From Bimastos eiseni (lineage: Eukaryota > Annelida > Clitellata > Crassiclitellata > Lumbricidae): a stretch of 64,000 bases of DNA. Below the pieces are notes generated by a model that saw only the letters and a program-made list of their open reading frames with translations, had not been told where the DNA came from and did no database searches. The translations under genes and the position numbers were made by a program. Location of the stretch: NCBI GenBank assembly GCA_959347315.1, contig OY365817.1, forward strand, positions 5,190,643 through 5,254,642, read 5' to 3'. Numbering within the stretch: position 1 is the first letter of the stretch; each line of letters opens with the position of its first letter. Positions 47,177-59,094 of this stretch are shown here, piece by piece.

Positions 47177-48240
47177 ATGGCGAATTAACGTAGAAGATGA
47201 AAGGACGGACGTTAGAAAATCTTCGTCAAAATGATATGAGATCTGTGCAATCTAGAAGCTGTATTAGTTCTATTCTTTCTATGCTCTAGAGCTTCTTTTC
47301 TGTGATGATGTAGTTGTGTTTACTCATTGTAAGAGGTTTCCATTGTTTTCGTGAGTTCATCACCTGTCAAAAAGTAGTTACCCGCGACCCCGCGAGAGTA
47401 TTTTTCTTCTTAGATCCATTGACCGCAAATATAGGTTACATCGAGCGTCCAACCATTGCAATCCCTGTTAGAAGGCCATTAATAACTCTCCACATATAAA
47501 CGTATGTATACATACAAAGTTGCAAACATAAAGAAAATCAGACCATACTTGTAAATCTTACGACACTTCAACTCAAATAACCTCATAGTCATCGGTCCTG
47601 TTACAGGTGGTCTTTGTATCAACCGATGACAAATTGAATCTGAGTTTAACCGATAAAATGTCACGCTTTTATTAGCTCAATATACAGGTTAAAAAGAAAG
47701 ATAAGAAAACTGATGCTTAGGTATCGTCACTGCCTAATGACAAATTGTGTTGAGACCTCAAACTACAGAATTAATTTAACCTAACAAATGAGCCGAATTG
47801 TCAGAGCATTTCTAAACGATCTGCTCAAACTCTGCAAGTTATCAGATTTCAATTTCTAATGGTCTGTTCAAAGTCTATGGATCCTAAGAGAGCAATTTCT
47901 AAGTTGCAGTTCAAAAGTTGGTGCTAAACTCTCTCGCCAGGGTCATAGAATATATATATCCCTACTGGTTGCCCATTGAGCATAAAATCCATCTTGCGGC
48001 TCACAGAGTAGGCCTACAAATTCCTAACGAGTCGAGCGATATCTGTTCTAGAGTGACATCTCACGCAAATTGCAGTTGTGCCGGTTACCGAACGGATGTT
48101 GTGACTATTGATCAGGAATCCTGAACACAAGCAATGTTATGGTCTAATGCTTTCGGGATTGTTTTGGTGATGTTTTCGGCCGATGTTTTGGGCTTCCCTC
48201 CTAATTCAATTCATTTGGTCCAGTCCTTCAATTTGTTTCA
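47177..48240. other. Intergenic, nothing recognised
   Basis: AT-rich sequence without a supported gene. It probably contains the 3' UTR of the preceding ORF. Short open frames here lack family features or splice context. Confidence 0.6.
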
Positions 48241-49200
48241 AGTATCTTTTATGAACTAGAAGAACGGTTCAAAATCAGTCTAGGCACAAAACAAGGAGAT
48301 CCAATATCACCTTCAGAATTTATAGGATACCTGGAAAGAGTGATGGATAGCATCCAGGACAATGGCATAGGAATATAGTACAGGGAGAGATGATTAATAA
48401 CTTGAGATTTGCTGATGACATAGGCCTAGAAAAAACTGAAGAGAGCTGTGAAGCATTACAGAGAAGTGTTTGCATATTGGATAGAAAAGGAAGAGATGTC
48501 AGTCTGAATATAAACATAGGAAAGACAAAAACACTGGTGTTTGGGAAGAATTACATAGAAAAGGAAATTACAATCGGAGAAGTAATTGAAAATGTTAGAG
48601 TTCATATACCTTTGGAGCCTAATGACTTCGGACAACAACTGCACGATGGAAATTAAGAGAAGAATTAATATAGCGAGAAGAGTGATGGCAGGCTTTAACA
48701 CCATTATGGAGAAGCAAGACAAAAAGATACCATACCAAACTGAGGATACTGAAAATATGCGTATATAGTACAGCACCATTTGCCTGTGAGACCTGGGTTA
48801 TAAAGAAAGCGGATATAAGAATAATACTGGCGTTTGAAATGTACTGTTACCGAAGGATATTGCAATTGAACTGGACACAAAAAGTAACAAACATTGAAGT
48901 AAGAAAAAGACTAAACATCAAAGAGAATATCACGCAAGCCATAATAAAACGGAAATTGTGACTATTTGGACACATTTGTAGAATGGATAATGAGAGAAAA
49001 TAAAGAGTGTAATGGTAGGAATTATGGAGGGAACAGGAAGAAAAGGAAGACCTTGCAGAGAATGGTTAGATGACATTGAAGACTGGTGTGGAACCGATAC
49101 ACATAACTTATTACAGCTAACCCAAGACAGAGGAGCATGGAGAAAAATGGTCAAATGTGCAGTGGACACCTATGGACTTTCAGCCCATGGGTCCTGATGA
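48241..49200 (+). mobile_element. Broken LINE: reverse transcriptase and C-terminal domain
   Basis: In order, across several frames: SLGTKQGDPISP (RT motif 4), LRFADDIGLEKTEES (the palm motif with FADD), LNINIGKTKTLVF, then CETWVIKKADIR, CYRRILQLNWTQ, LFGHICRMDNE, GRKGRPCREWLDD and RGAWRKMVKCA. The last set is the usual C-terminal block of one broad group of non-LTR retrotransposons. There are stop codons and frameshifts at several points (for example after DNGIGI near 48378 and inside KRKL-LFGH near 48960), and the endonuclease is missing. It is a dead 5'-truncated copy; the clade is not decided. Confidence 0.9.
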
Positions 49201-49504
49201 TGCCCAGGTTTCAGCCCCCCATATTACCAACCGTCGGTGCAGGCATGACCGCCAAAAGGGGTGAAAGGCCCAGAGGCCCGACGATTTCTAGGGCCTTAAC
49301 CCCGAATTCAACTATATATGAGCAATTAAAATCTCTTATACGAAGTTTATGATTTATGCTCTTTTAAATATAATATTAATGACACTTAGGTCTATTCGCA
49401 ATCAGTTTAAAATCCAAGCATGTGAATATTACCGTGGCCTACTTACTTATGATTATTCTTGCTCTGGAACACGCCCACTTTCTCCTAATTAAGAGATTCG
49501 TAAC

Positions 49505-49592
49505 TGCTGAATTTCTCTGCCTAGGTACCCGGAATTTATATGCCCAGGGGCCCTGAATTTCTCTGCCTAGGGGCCCTGAATTTATTTCGGAG
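49505..49592. repeat. About 30-bp repeat, three copies
   Basis: GAATTTCTCTGCCTAGG (or GAATTTATATGCCCAGG) followed by TACCCG or GGCCCT is repeated three times, with a fourth start (GAATTTATTTCGG). It is unrelated in sequence to the neighbouring LINE pieces. Confidence 0.8.
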
Positions 49593-49905
49593 GGTCTGGC
49601 TGCCGCTGGGTTTCTTTTGATCTGTCGGATGTCGACCCGGTTTGAGTGGTTTCTACAATGGACTGTTGCAGTTGAATGTGATGTAACTGAAAGCGACCAT
49701 TGAATAGGTCTTCTTAAAATAACGGTCGCCAGATAGATTAATTTTTTTCTTCTCAAAAGGATGCTTGCTTCTCGCGAACCCTTACTTTTCATAATGCAGC
49801 CTACACATACAATGCTCCTCGCTCTGGCGTGGTTACCTCAAGTCAATTACATATGTACAACAGTACAATACAACTGTAATTTTATAATGTCCTCCTTACG
49901 GAAGG

Positions 49906-50110
49906 TTAAGAAGCGCACTTTGAAGCCGGGCAAGCATTAAGAGCCAGACTGGAAGAAGTAGGTTTCAGGTTTGAGCGAAAGAGAGGCTCACTGAGAGAGT
50001 GGCGAACATGAGGAGGTAGAGAGTTCCAGATGGAACGCCCTAATGATACAATGATGTAAAAATAATGAATCAAGGCATTCGGTCGGGCATTCAAGAAACT
50101 ATCTCTACAT
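49906..50110 (-). mobile_element. LINE 3'-coding fragment (CR1/L2-like C-terminus)
   Basis: The minus-strand frame contains SIWNSLPPHVRHSLSEPLF and FRSNLKPTS. This is the typical end of CR1/L2-type reverse transcriptase ORFs (an A.W.NSLP block followed by F...LK). Only about 60 codons remain. Confidence 0.75.
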
Positions 50111-50454
50111 TATATTCTTGTGTTAGGCCGTACAGTTGTTTACAACTAATGTTCTAACAAATCGACCGCATGGTGCGCTGGTGTCGTTTTCACAACTCTT
50201 ATTACAGATGAGTCTTACTGTCGCGGGATAGAGCACCATCTATCTGTGTTGAGGACCTACCATAAATCAATGGGACAAACTGGAGACCGTCCAAGAGATA
50301 CCCAGACCGCCAGCCAGCAGACTGTTGCAGTGGTCCACTCGAGAGATTACGAAGGCAGCGACGAAAGGCAAAGACTCCATGTATACAGCAATACGTGTTG
50401 ATGGAAGAGTATATTATATAGGCCTCTCCGCATATATGGATTCACATCGATCGT

Positions 50455-51100
50455 CATCGTCGCTTTGCGACGGTTGACTACATGAATGGGAGAGTGATGT
50501 CCAATGCTTTCTGTCTCGTACGATGTTCATTAAGCTTGTGCCTTTTAAACCAGTCCATGCCATGACATTGTCAAACCAGCCTCTCTGGGTCTTTCACGAC
50601 TTCGACTTCCTTCCACCATACCCAACATCACGCTGTTTTCAATACCGTCTTTAGGCTGTCTCACGATGTGCCCGAAGTACCGCAGTTTTCTGGATTTGAT
50701 GTGGCCCAACAGTTTGCTGTCAACTATCGCCATTTGATACACTTGTTCGGTGGTCACCATTGCTGTCCATGGAATTCTGAGCAGTTTCATCATGCACTTA
50801 TTCTCAAATGCTTGTATACGTTTCTCTTCTTCTTTCTTTATTGTCCACGCTTCACAACCATACGTTGCTACTGGCCAAGCCAAGGCCTTCATCAGTTGCA
50901 GTTTGGTTTTAGTACTGACTGATTTATTCTTCCAGAGGCTTTCCAGCTTAACCATGACTGGCATTCCCATGGCTAATCTTGATTTTACCTCACTCGCGCA
51001 GTCGCCGTCCTTTGTTACTCTGTTTCCCAAGTATGTAAATGAGTCCACTTGTTCCAGTTTGTATCCGTCCACCTTGATCAAAAGTGCGTCATTGTTATAT
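50455..51100 (-). mobile_element. LINE C-terminal fragment, frameshifted
   Basis: A minus-strand frame of 178 codons (51081-50545) has FTYLGNRVTKDGDC, YGCEAWTIKKEEEKRIQAFE, LRYFGHIVRQPKDG and SRSRERPRE. The frame then shifts by an indel near 50590-50600 and continues as WFDNVMAWTG, IVRDRKHW and SQPSQSDDDD to about 50455. It belongs to the same broad group as the copies at 48241 and 56640 but is a different lineage. The reverse-transcriptase core is absent. Confidence 0.9.
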
Positions 51101-52024
51101 ATGGATTGCTATGCGAATTTTACTAACAATTCCTATAACCGTAGCAAGTGCAGAACTAACATTTTCCAAACTGAAATTAATCAAGACCTATCTATATCAG
51201 AGGTCTACAATATGTCACAAGACGAGCTTTCTATCTTAGTAACTCTATCGATATCCATTGAAAATCTAGACTTATTTAATATTGACCTAATTCTAATTCA
51301 ATATTTCACCGTTAAAATTCCAGAAAAGTTAACTTCGGATATCGAATCATGTTATGTTATGTTCTTGCTTGTGTTGACTGCGTTCTTTGTAGCCTACTAA
51401 TATATCAAAGTAATTTTCTTGATTCTTGAATCTAATAATTATATACTTTTTCTCTGGAGTCTAGACATAACTAATCGATTTTTTAAATAAGAATCGAATT
51501 TTTTCTATTTTCCCATTTTGGATGGGGCTTCTGAAAACCTTCGCCCGAGGGCGCCAAGGAGGCTAAGGCCGGCTCTGATGGGAGGGAACAGACATAAGCA
51601 ACAGCCGACCGTCCACGCAACATGGCGCCTCAGTCAGACGCCGAGATCAAACACCGTTCGAGGTCGAAGGCGCTATCGAAGCGTTCATTCACCGATATCA
51701 TTCATGAAACCCATTCACCGATGTCGATATGGAGGCATGTCTTCTAGTTGCACAGAAAGTATGTCTTCTGTCTCTGGGCTAAACCGTAGTCGATTTATTC
51801 GCATTCACTCGGCGATCAACTCACGTAATGCAATATAGGGCCTTTTGTTGACGCTCCGGCTACAAATACTGCGTTCAATCTACTTCGATCAATACCGTAT
51901 TTTGATACCTCACCACCATAATCAAATCTAGAGATTAAAACTGGCAAACTGCCCACTTATACGGTATGCCTGAGCAAAATACTGCCTGCTGACTATGAGA
52001 TGTGGGTCTATGATGAGGTGTAGG
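51101..52024. other. No gene recognised
   Basis: A plus-strand frame crossing from the antisense side of the LINE fragment (50750-51400), and an arginine-rich frame at 51518-51838, show no family motif. GGGGCTTCTGAAAACCTTCG and the following GC-rich stretch look repeat-derived but are not identified. Confidence 0.5.
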
Positions 52025-52866
52025 CAGTGTTGCATGCAAGACTTGAAACTTCAAGACCAAGACGAGACCGAGACAGTGACGTGCCGAGACCGAGACCGAG
52101 ACAGTGAAGTACCAAGACCGAGACCGGGACCGAGACACTAGGTCAACACAATACGAGACAAAACGAGACAATAAAAGACAAGTGATCCTATATAAAATGC
52201 TGTAAAATACTAATGTATCAGTTTTCGGGAATAAGGTTCATTTGTAATTTCAATTTGAAACTTATAATGTATATAATACCAATTCCTGAGAACAGTTTTA
52301 TATTGCCGCGTTTTATCTTTTTCGATATCTCTTCGTCGGCCTATCTTCTGAATAGTATAAAGAAAGCCTTCTAGATACGTCTGAAATTTTGTAGACGATT
52401 TTAAACAAGCAAATTCGATACCAATTACCAAACTAAATTAAAAAGTTGCGCATAATTTACTCTTCTTGAGAAACTCGAAGTTGTTCCGATCGTTTCGGTT
52501 ATGGTGGTTTTACATCAATGACCAACGGCACGGCATAGCTAATGTTTGTCAATAATTTCAAACTGCGTAAAAGGAAACTTCACAATTTCAGGTTCTCTCT
52601 GAGAACTACCGTTTCTCGTAGATTCCGGTTTCAGTTTCTAGAGCAAGATTTTAAAAACAGTTAACGCGAAACTTATCGAGACCGCTTGTTCAAGACAGAA
52701 CAAGACTTTCACTTCAAGACAGTTTCTAAAAATTTGAGACACTACCTCGAGACGGAGACCGAGACAACAGGCTTCCGAGACCGAGACCGAGACCAAGACA
52801 CAGACACTAAAAAATTGTCTCGAGAAGTTCTCCAGACCGAGAACTGTCTCGAGACAATACAACTAA
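52025..52866 (+). mobile_element. hAT-like non-autonomous element (left end clear)
   Basis: The left end CAGTGTTGCATGCAAGAC aligns with the terminal sequence of the better-defined element at 55593-56351 (CAGTGTTGGGCACGAGACC on its minus strand). Both ends lead into GAGACC/AAGACC hexamer repeats, here at 52058-52140 and again at about 52735-52855. The right border is inferred from the second hexamer block; I see no target duplication, so the end may be eroded. Confidence 0.5.
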
Positions 52867-52914
52867 AGTATGGCATAGGAGAGGTCTGAAGAGAGGCGAA
52901 TTCCTTCAAGACAG

Positions 52915-52990
52915 ATGGAATACTTTCATATGAAGATAAGGAGAAGGACGAGGACGAGGAGGAGAAGGAGAAGGAGAAAGCAGCGCAGAG
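52915..52990 (+). repeat. GAGGA/GAAGGA purine tract
   Basis: AAGGAGAAGGACGAGGACGA and continuing GAGGAGAAGGAGAAGG form an imperfect purine-only tract of about 75 bases. Confidence 0.85.
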
Positions 52991-53333
52991 AAGAGGGTGG
53001 TAGACACTGAAATCAGTCAGATTCGGCAGTAAAAGATTTAAGTTTCTGAATGGCATATAACGGAAATAACCAGATGGATTGAGCTAGATCTGTGATAACT
53101 ATTTTCTCCGTTGATAAACCGTTATCGCAATCTCCGAATTTCTAAAGCGCCACTCATAGGCCATGTGCATGGCACCAGCTCATTCTACGCCTCTGAGTAG
53201 TCACCTTGGAGAGGCGCTATACACAAACTCTCGTGACGAATGAATTCAAGAGGGCTGCGTCAAGTCAAAGCTAGGGGTTGTTCGATGCCGGTAACCAGCG
53301 GGTCAGAGAAGGCAGAGTAGCTGTTAAGTGGTA

Positions 53334-53528
53334 TTGTGGCCGATTGTTTAGAGCAGGCGGCCCGTAACACTCAGTGTGCGCTGAGTGAGCGGGTTCGACC
53401 CTCGTCCGAGGCGTCAGTCACTTTGTAGGGACCTTGGTCAAGTCCTTCGCCCACAATTGCTCTGCATTGCAACTGCAGTTGCGCCGTAAGAAGGGCGATA
53501 TCAAATAACAGTTGTATTGTATTGTATA
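53334..53528 (+). mobile_element. tRNA-derived SINE with ATTGT tail
   Basis: Box A is TTGTTTAGAGCAGG and box B GGGTTCGACCCTCG. These are followed by TTTGTAGGGACCTTGGTCAA, CACAATTGCTCTGCATTGCA and the tail GTTGTATTGTATTGTATAAG. It is the best-preserved box B of the family in this window. Confidence 0.92.
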
Positions 53529-54019
53529 AGACAGGTGTTGTTTATATCGAGAGTGGGATTTGGAGGGGATGTATGATCTGGTGAATAGTGGTGAATCATG
53601 GTAAGAGTTCCTCATGTGGTGCGTTCTGAGTGGAAAGCTCGATGGATAGAAGAGCCTGAGGCAAACGTTTACAGTAGGAATAGATTATGGTAAGCTATGA
53701 GTTTCAGGAATCGAATTTAACCATACAACAGGTCAACAGCTATGCAAGGTGGCCATCACATTATGGGCCATAATTATGGCATTGGAGAGGACTGCAGAGG
53801 TTTAACAACGCCGCCGCCTAGCGATTGAAAGACTAGTCACCGTTACGAGGACACGGTAATCAAAGTCACTCCCTCAGCTGTGTACAAAAATGTGTTATCC
53901 ATTGCAGCATTTCCTTGGGCGTTATCTGGATGCGAAACGGTCTATTGGTTAACCTCTTTTTGGATCTGGTTCAAATCCCTTGTGTCGAGATTGTCGAGAT
54001 ACAAAACGGACATCTAGGC
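53529..54019. other. No gene recognised
   Basis: Ordinary mixed sequence. A short inverted block, ATGGGCCATAATTATGG, occurs near 53763. Nothing supports a gene. Confidence 0.5.
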
Positions 54020-55262
54020 CTATGGTGCCATAGATCAATCACAGGTTACCCTTTTGGCCCTGTTCGATGTTAGTGGCACTTAGTGCTGCCTTCGGCTCGG
54101 TTGATCACGACGTTCTGTTACTCCGCCTTTCTACATCCTTTGGCCTTGCTAGCAAACCTCTTGACTGGATCCGTTCCTTCTTGTGTGACCGCATTTGTTG
54201 TGTAGTATCCGGGTCGACTAGGTCCCAATGGGCTCCAGCACCATTTGGGCTACCCCAGGGTTCTGTACTAGGTAAATTAATGTACATCCTGTACACGTAT
54301 GAAATCGGACTTCTCTTGTCTTCCTGTGATGTTTTGAACCAAATTTATGCAGACGACACCCAGGCATATGTTCACTGTCTTGCGGAAAATGCGGTCGCTG
54401 CTGCCCACTCAATGCAGTTTGTATATAGACTCCCTTGGTGGCTGGATGTCGTCAAATCGGCTTCGACTGAACCCATCCAAAACGCAACTTATCTGGCTTG
54501 GCACCAGACAGCAGCTGACGAAAATTAATCTCTGTGCCCTCTCTACCCAGTTTCCCCTCTTCGCCTTCTCCGCCGCTGTTCGGGATTTAGGGGTCACTCT
54601 TGACCAAGAACTCACCTTTGCTCAACATGTCAATAATGTTTCTCGAAGTTGCTTTTACCAGCTTCGCCAATTGTGAGTAATATCTCGCTCTCTTACCCTC
54701 AGCGCCGCCTCTACTCTGGTTCATGCCTTTGTTACCAGTCGCATTGACTATTGCTCCTCAATATATGCTGGCCTCCCCAAGTTCGGATTGGGCGTTTGGA
54801 GCGGTTGCGTTGGCCGCCCGACTGATCGGTGGGATTCCCAGAACAGGTCAAGTATCAGAGTAGGGTCTATATGGGGGATGTCCTGCACTGGTTGCCTCTA
54901 CCCAGCGCATCTCATTTAGGATATCTGCCTTAGTTTGGCGCTGCCTTGGCGGTACTGCGTCTGCTTATTTGCAGAAGCTATGTCGCCCTATCACTGCCAG
55001 TAGTGGTCGACGACCACTTCGCTCTGCATTTCATGGCGTCCCTTTTGCACGCACTTCCATAATGCAGAATCTGGCGTTCTCGGTCGTGGGACCTACAATC
55101 TGGAATGGACTTCCATAGACCTCCGTCTCCTACCTAAAAACTCCTCATCTACATTTTACGCCTCTCTTAAGACTGTCCGTTTCAGCCGAGGATTAGGCCG
55201 GGAGCGCCCCTGAGTAGATATCTTGAAGGGGCGCTATATCAAGTAGTTTTGATTGATTGATT
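54020..55262 (+). mobile_element. CR1/L2-like LINE, 5'-truncated and frameshifted
   Basis: Blocks in order: AIDQSQVTLLALFDVS, LSAAFGSVDHDVLLLRL, FGLPQGSVLG, YADDTQAYV (catalytic palm motif), WMSSNRLRLNPSKTQLIWLG, VRDLGVTLDQELTFAQHV, SRIDYCSSIYAGLP and WNGLP. At least three frame changes or stops break it (near 54075, near 54410 and after 54676). The 3' end is GAGTAGATATCTTGAAGGGG, then CGCTATAT and a TTGATTGATTGATTCATTGA microsatellite tail. Motif style fits the L2/CR1/Rex group. Confidence 0.9.
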
Positions 55263-55592
55263 CATTGATTGCTGTTCTATCTGTGCTTCTATCCTACACA
55301 CATGAGCACACCGTAAGTGGGAAGATAAGACGGCGAGGGAGAGAATTGGTCACCGATCCTCATTTGCCAAGGCTAAGAAAATGAAGTCGCTGACATTTTA
55401 TACACATAGTTGCCTCTCAGCTGGCTTAAAGGATGCATTTTCTTCTTCTAAATAAAACCCATATTGGATTTCAATGGGTGCCATAGGCCTATGGGTGTTG
55501 CTTGTTCTCCATATAAACACTCTGGCATCGCAGCTGTACGACATCGACCGGATAGCCTAATCTATGCGGATGACCGTCATGCGTGTTTATCA

Positions 55593-56351
55593 GAGGGACG
55601 TGGTCTCGATACCGGAAAACTGCGGTCTTGGTCTTGATCTCGGACCTTGGTCTTGCTCTCTGCCTTTAATGTGTCAGTCTTGGTCTAAGAGAACGGTCTT
55701 GGGATTGGTTCTGTCTTAAATTAGCGTTCTTCGTCATTTGCCGTACCAGAGCAATTTTTTCAATATTTGTCAGTTATTTTTCGATTATTAGAGACACCGG
55801 TTGTTTAAGCTCTGCGCGATTGTTATCGATTCATGTCCAAAAATAACAGGCCTAGATCTTTGTATGCATGTTACTGTGAGCATAAAGATATGCATTTGCA
55901 ACAGAGACAGCAATTTCAAAATTGGCTTTCACAAATTTCAAGGTTTTGGAACAAGCTAGTAATTATGTTGTCGGTCACGTGTAGACACAGTCAACCTATA
56001 ATTCCGAGGTCTGTGGTACAAGTACACGATTCAGACGGAACGTAAATATACTTGTTCAGACATCTTGAAATATTAACCTTTAAGTAACTTATAGTGTGAT
56101 ATTCTCAGGCCAATGCCAAGGGCTGAACCCGCAAAAGTTCAGAGTGACCGGTAAAACTGTTTTCTGGACCAGTAATAAGATTAGCATTCTTCTTAATAAA
56201 TTAACGTTTTAAGCGTGTTATTCCGTTGTAGCGTCTTAATAAATTGAATTGTTTAAAAAAATATCGGTCTTGGTCTTGGACCATCAGCCTCGGTCTTGAC
56301 CTCGGACCACTCGATCATGGTCTTGAGTTTTCGGTCTCGTGCCCAACACTG
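55593..56351 (-). mobile_element. hAT-like non-autonomous transposon with 8-bp target duplication
   Basis: GTTTATCA at 55585-55592 and again at 56352-56359 flanks the element as a perfect 8-bp duplication, the size made by hAT transposases. The right end, on the minus strand, begins CAGTGTTGGGCACGAGACC. The left end reads GAGGGACGTGGTCTCGATACC; if CA is shared with the duplication it starts CAG as expected. Further in, CGATACCGGAAAACT and CGAGACCGAAAACT align as inverted termini. The interior is AT-rich, has GGTCTTGG hexamer-like repeats near both ends and codes for no transposase. Confidence 0.82.
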
Positions 56352-56639
56352 GTTTATCATATAGAACTTGAAAGAGATCTGACAAATGAGTCAAAGTCAA
56401 CTGTTCAAATTTTCTCTTTCCCAATAATTCAAACATAAAATCGACAATAAAAATTTATACAAAACGCATTTCTCCAAACATTTTGGTTTTAACAATCTCA
56501 AAGTTCCTTGAATATTTCATAATGCCAACATTTTTTTAAAAAGGTCAACAATATGGTGCCTTGGATTGGTCTGCTCTACAAGATGTGCTTTATAAATTCT
56601 GAAATACATTAGAATACAATCCCAAATACACATTTCTTG

Positions 56640-58812
56640 CAATCTCAAAGCACCTTGAGTATTTTAAAACTCTAACATTACAAACGAAACTGAAGAAACT
56701 AAAAAAAGGAGAAAAAATGACCACATACGACTGCAAAGGCATCACACCGGAATACAGGATGGAAATAACGAATAGGTTCGAGGTACTGGAGAGGGACGTG
56801 ATGGAGGTAGAGGAGGACACAAACAACCTGTGGGAGAAGATGAAGGGAATGATAGTGAAAGTTGCAGAGAAACACATTCCGAAGAAGAAGAAATTCACAA
56901 CAACACCATGGCTATCGCTAGAAGCTATTAGTATAGCAGGAGAAAGGAAAGCTGCAAAAAGCGCAGGAAACAAAGATAAAGTAAGAGAAATGAACAGTGC
57001 CTTCCAAAAGCAAGCACAGAAAGATAAAGAAAAACATTTAAATGAAATGTGCAGGGAAATGGAGGAAGAAGGAAAGAAAGGGAGAATGAAAGAAATGTTC
57101 TCAAAAGTGAAGGCAATGACAAGAAAATTTACATCTAGAATGGGCTCACTGAAGTCAGGAGATGGAAACGTAATTGGTGATGAAGAGGGGATGAAGAAAA
57201 GATGGAAGGACTACACGGAGGAACTGTACAGCGAAGACAAGAGATTAAAAATAGAACAAAACAATATAACAGAACACGAAAAGGAACCGGTGGTTATGAA
57301 AGCAGAGGTGGGCAATGGGCAATCAAACAACTGAAAGACAACAAAGCGCCAGGTCAAGATGGAATACCCATAGAACTAATAAAAGTGGGAGATGACGCAA
57401 TGATAAAGACAATAACAAAAATATGCAATAATATATGAAAAACCAGAGAGTAGAGTGACCAGAGGAATGGAAGAGATCAATATTTATCCCTTTATTCAAG
57501 AGAGTGTGAAAATTACAGGACAATAGCATTGATATCACACACAAGCAAAATACTACTCAAAATAATTCATAAAAGAATGGAGAATATAATTGAGAGAGAG
57601 CTTCCGGACAATCAGGCAGGATTTAGGAAATCCCGGGAATGCGAGATCATATTGCCAACATGAGGTGGATAATGGAAAGGCAAAGGGAATATGGACAAAA
57701 AATACACATATGTTTCATCGATTATAGCAAAGCATTTGACTGCATTAACCATGAACTGATGTAGAAAACTCTAATAGAAATGGGAATACCAAAACACTTG
57801 ATACAACTAGTAAAGGGATTGTACAAAGACCAGGAAGCGGTGATAAGAACAGAATTTGGAGACACAGACAAATTTAAAATCAAGAAAGGGGTGAGGCAAG
57901 GGTGCATCCGGCCCCATTTCTTTTCAACCTGTATGCAGAAAGGATAATGAGGAGGGCAGAAATGGAAGAAGCAACTGAAGGAGTAAAGATAGCAGGAAGG
58001 ACACTGAATAATCTAAGATATGCGGATGACACAACACTACTGGCAGGGAAGAAAATAGATCTGGAAAATCTGATAAGAAGACTGAAGAGAGAAAGTGAGA
58101 AGGCCGGCCTACACTTCAACTTAAAGAAGACAAAGATAATGACAACAGCTGATTGGGACAGTTTTGAGATAGACGGAGAGGAAATAGAGGTGGTAACAAG
58201 CTTCCTGGGATCATTAATAGAAAAAGCGGGAAAATGTGACTCGGAAATAAAGACAAGGGTGGCGATAGGGAAAGCTGCAATGAATGGACTGGAAAAGATA
58301 TGGAAAGACAAACATGTGAGCATGACACAAAAAAAAGATTAGTGAGAGCAATGATCTTTCCTACAGTACTATATGGCTGTGAGACATGGACAATGACAAA
58401 GAACATGGAGAAGAAAATCAACATAAGCGAAATGTGGATATGGAGGAAGATGCAGAGAATATCATGGACGGAGAAGAAGACAAACGAAGCAGTGCGCAGG
58501 AAGATTGGAGTTGAGAATGATGAGACGTTACGACAAACAGCGTTGAGAAGGAAGCTAGGGTTTTTCGGACATGTTATGTGATCAAATGGAGTGGAAAAAG
58601 AAACGATGCTGGCATGTGGAGGAGGAAGGAAGAAAAGAGGGCGCCCAAGGACAAAATGGATGTACGTGATACATGAAAAAACTGAAATGAGCCTGGAGGA
58701 ATTAAGAGATGCAACTTCGGACAGAAAAAACTGGAGAGGATTGGTCATGGTGATCGCTAGATTTCTAAGAAATAACAGCACAAGGAGACAAGGTGAACAT
58801 GTTTTGTATTAG
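56640..58812 (+). mobile_element. LINE with near-complete reverse transcriptase, frameshifted
   Basis: A 205-codon lysine/glutamate-rich linker (56717-57334) precedes the reverse transcriptase. RT blocks: NKAPGQDGIPIELIK, RTIALISHTSKILLK, QAGFRKS, CFIDYSKAFDCINHELM, GVRQGC, FNLYAERIMRRAE and LRYADDTTLLAGKKIDLENL (palm). Then YGCETWTMTKNMEKKIN, LGFFGHVM and GRKKRGRPRTKW close the ORF at about 58812. Breaks include a shift near 57310, stops near 57437 and 57763, a shift near 57900 (GVRQGC to PFLFNLYAE), a stop at 58340 and one at 58581. No endonuclease domain is present. It is the least decayed LINE here. Confidence 0.92.
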
Positions 58813-59094
58813 ACAAGAATCTAGCATCCAAGATGTACATGACATGTGTTTCTTGCAATCTTAATGCTCCTTAAATAATAACAATTCGATACATTTTCAC
58901 CGCAAACAGTAGTACAGTCAATTGAGGTTTTGACTGTAGCTAAAATGGTCTGTTAACTGTAGACAATGACCTTGCTTATGCTGTCACCAACATTCATATA
59001 AAAGGTTGCTTCTACAGTAGAAAACAATACAGCAGCAGGAAAATCATCATATCGTCCTTCTTACATAGATCAGAAGAGGACAGATGCAATTATA

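Noticed and set aside
50750..51400. 216-codon plus-strand frame
   Set aside because: The first half is antisense to a LINE fragment, and the rest has no family feature or supporting context.
56590..58781. Minus-strand frames of 127, 147 and 221 codons
   Set aside because: They are antisense to the LINE at 56640-58812, whose plus-strand motifs are unmistakable.
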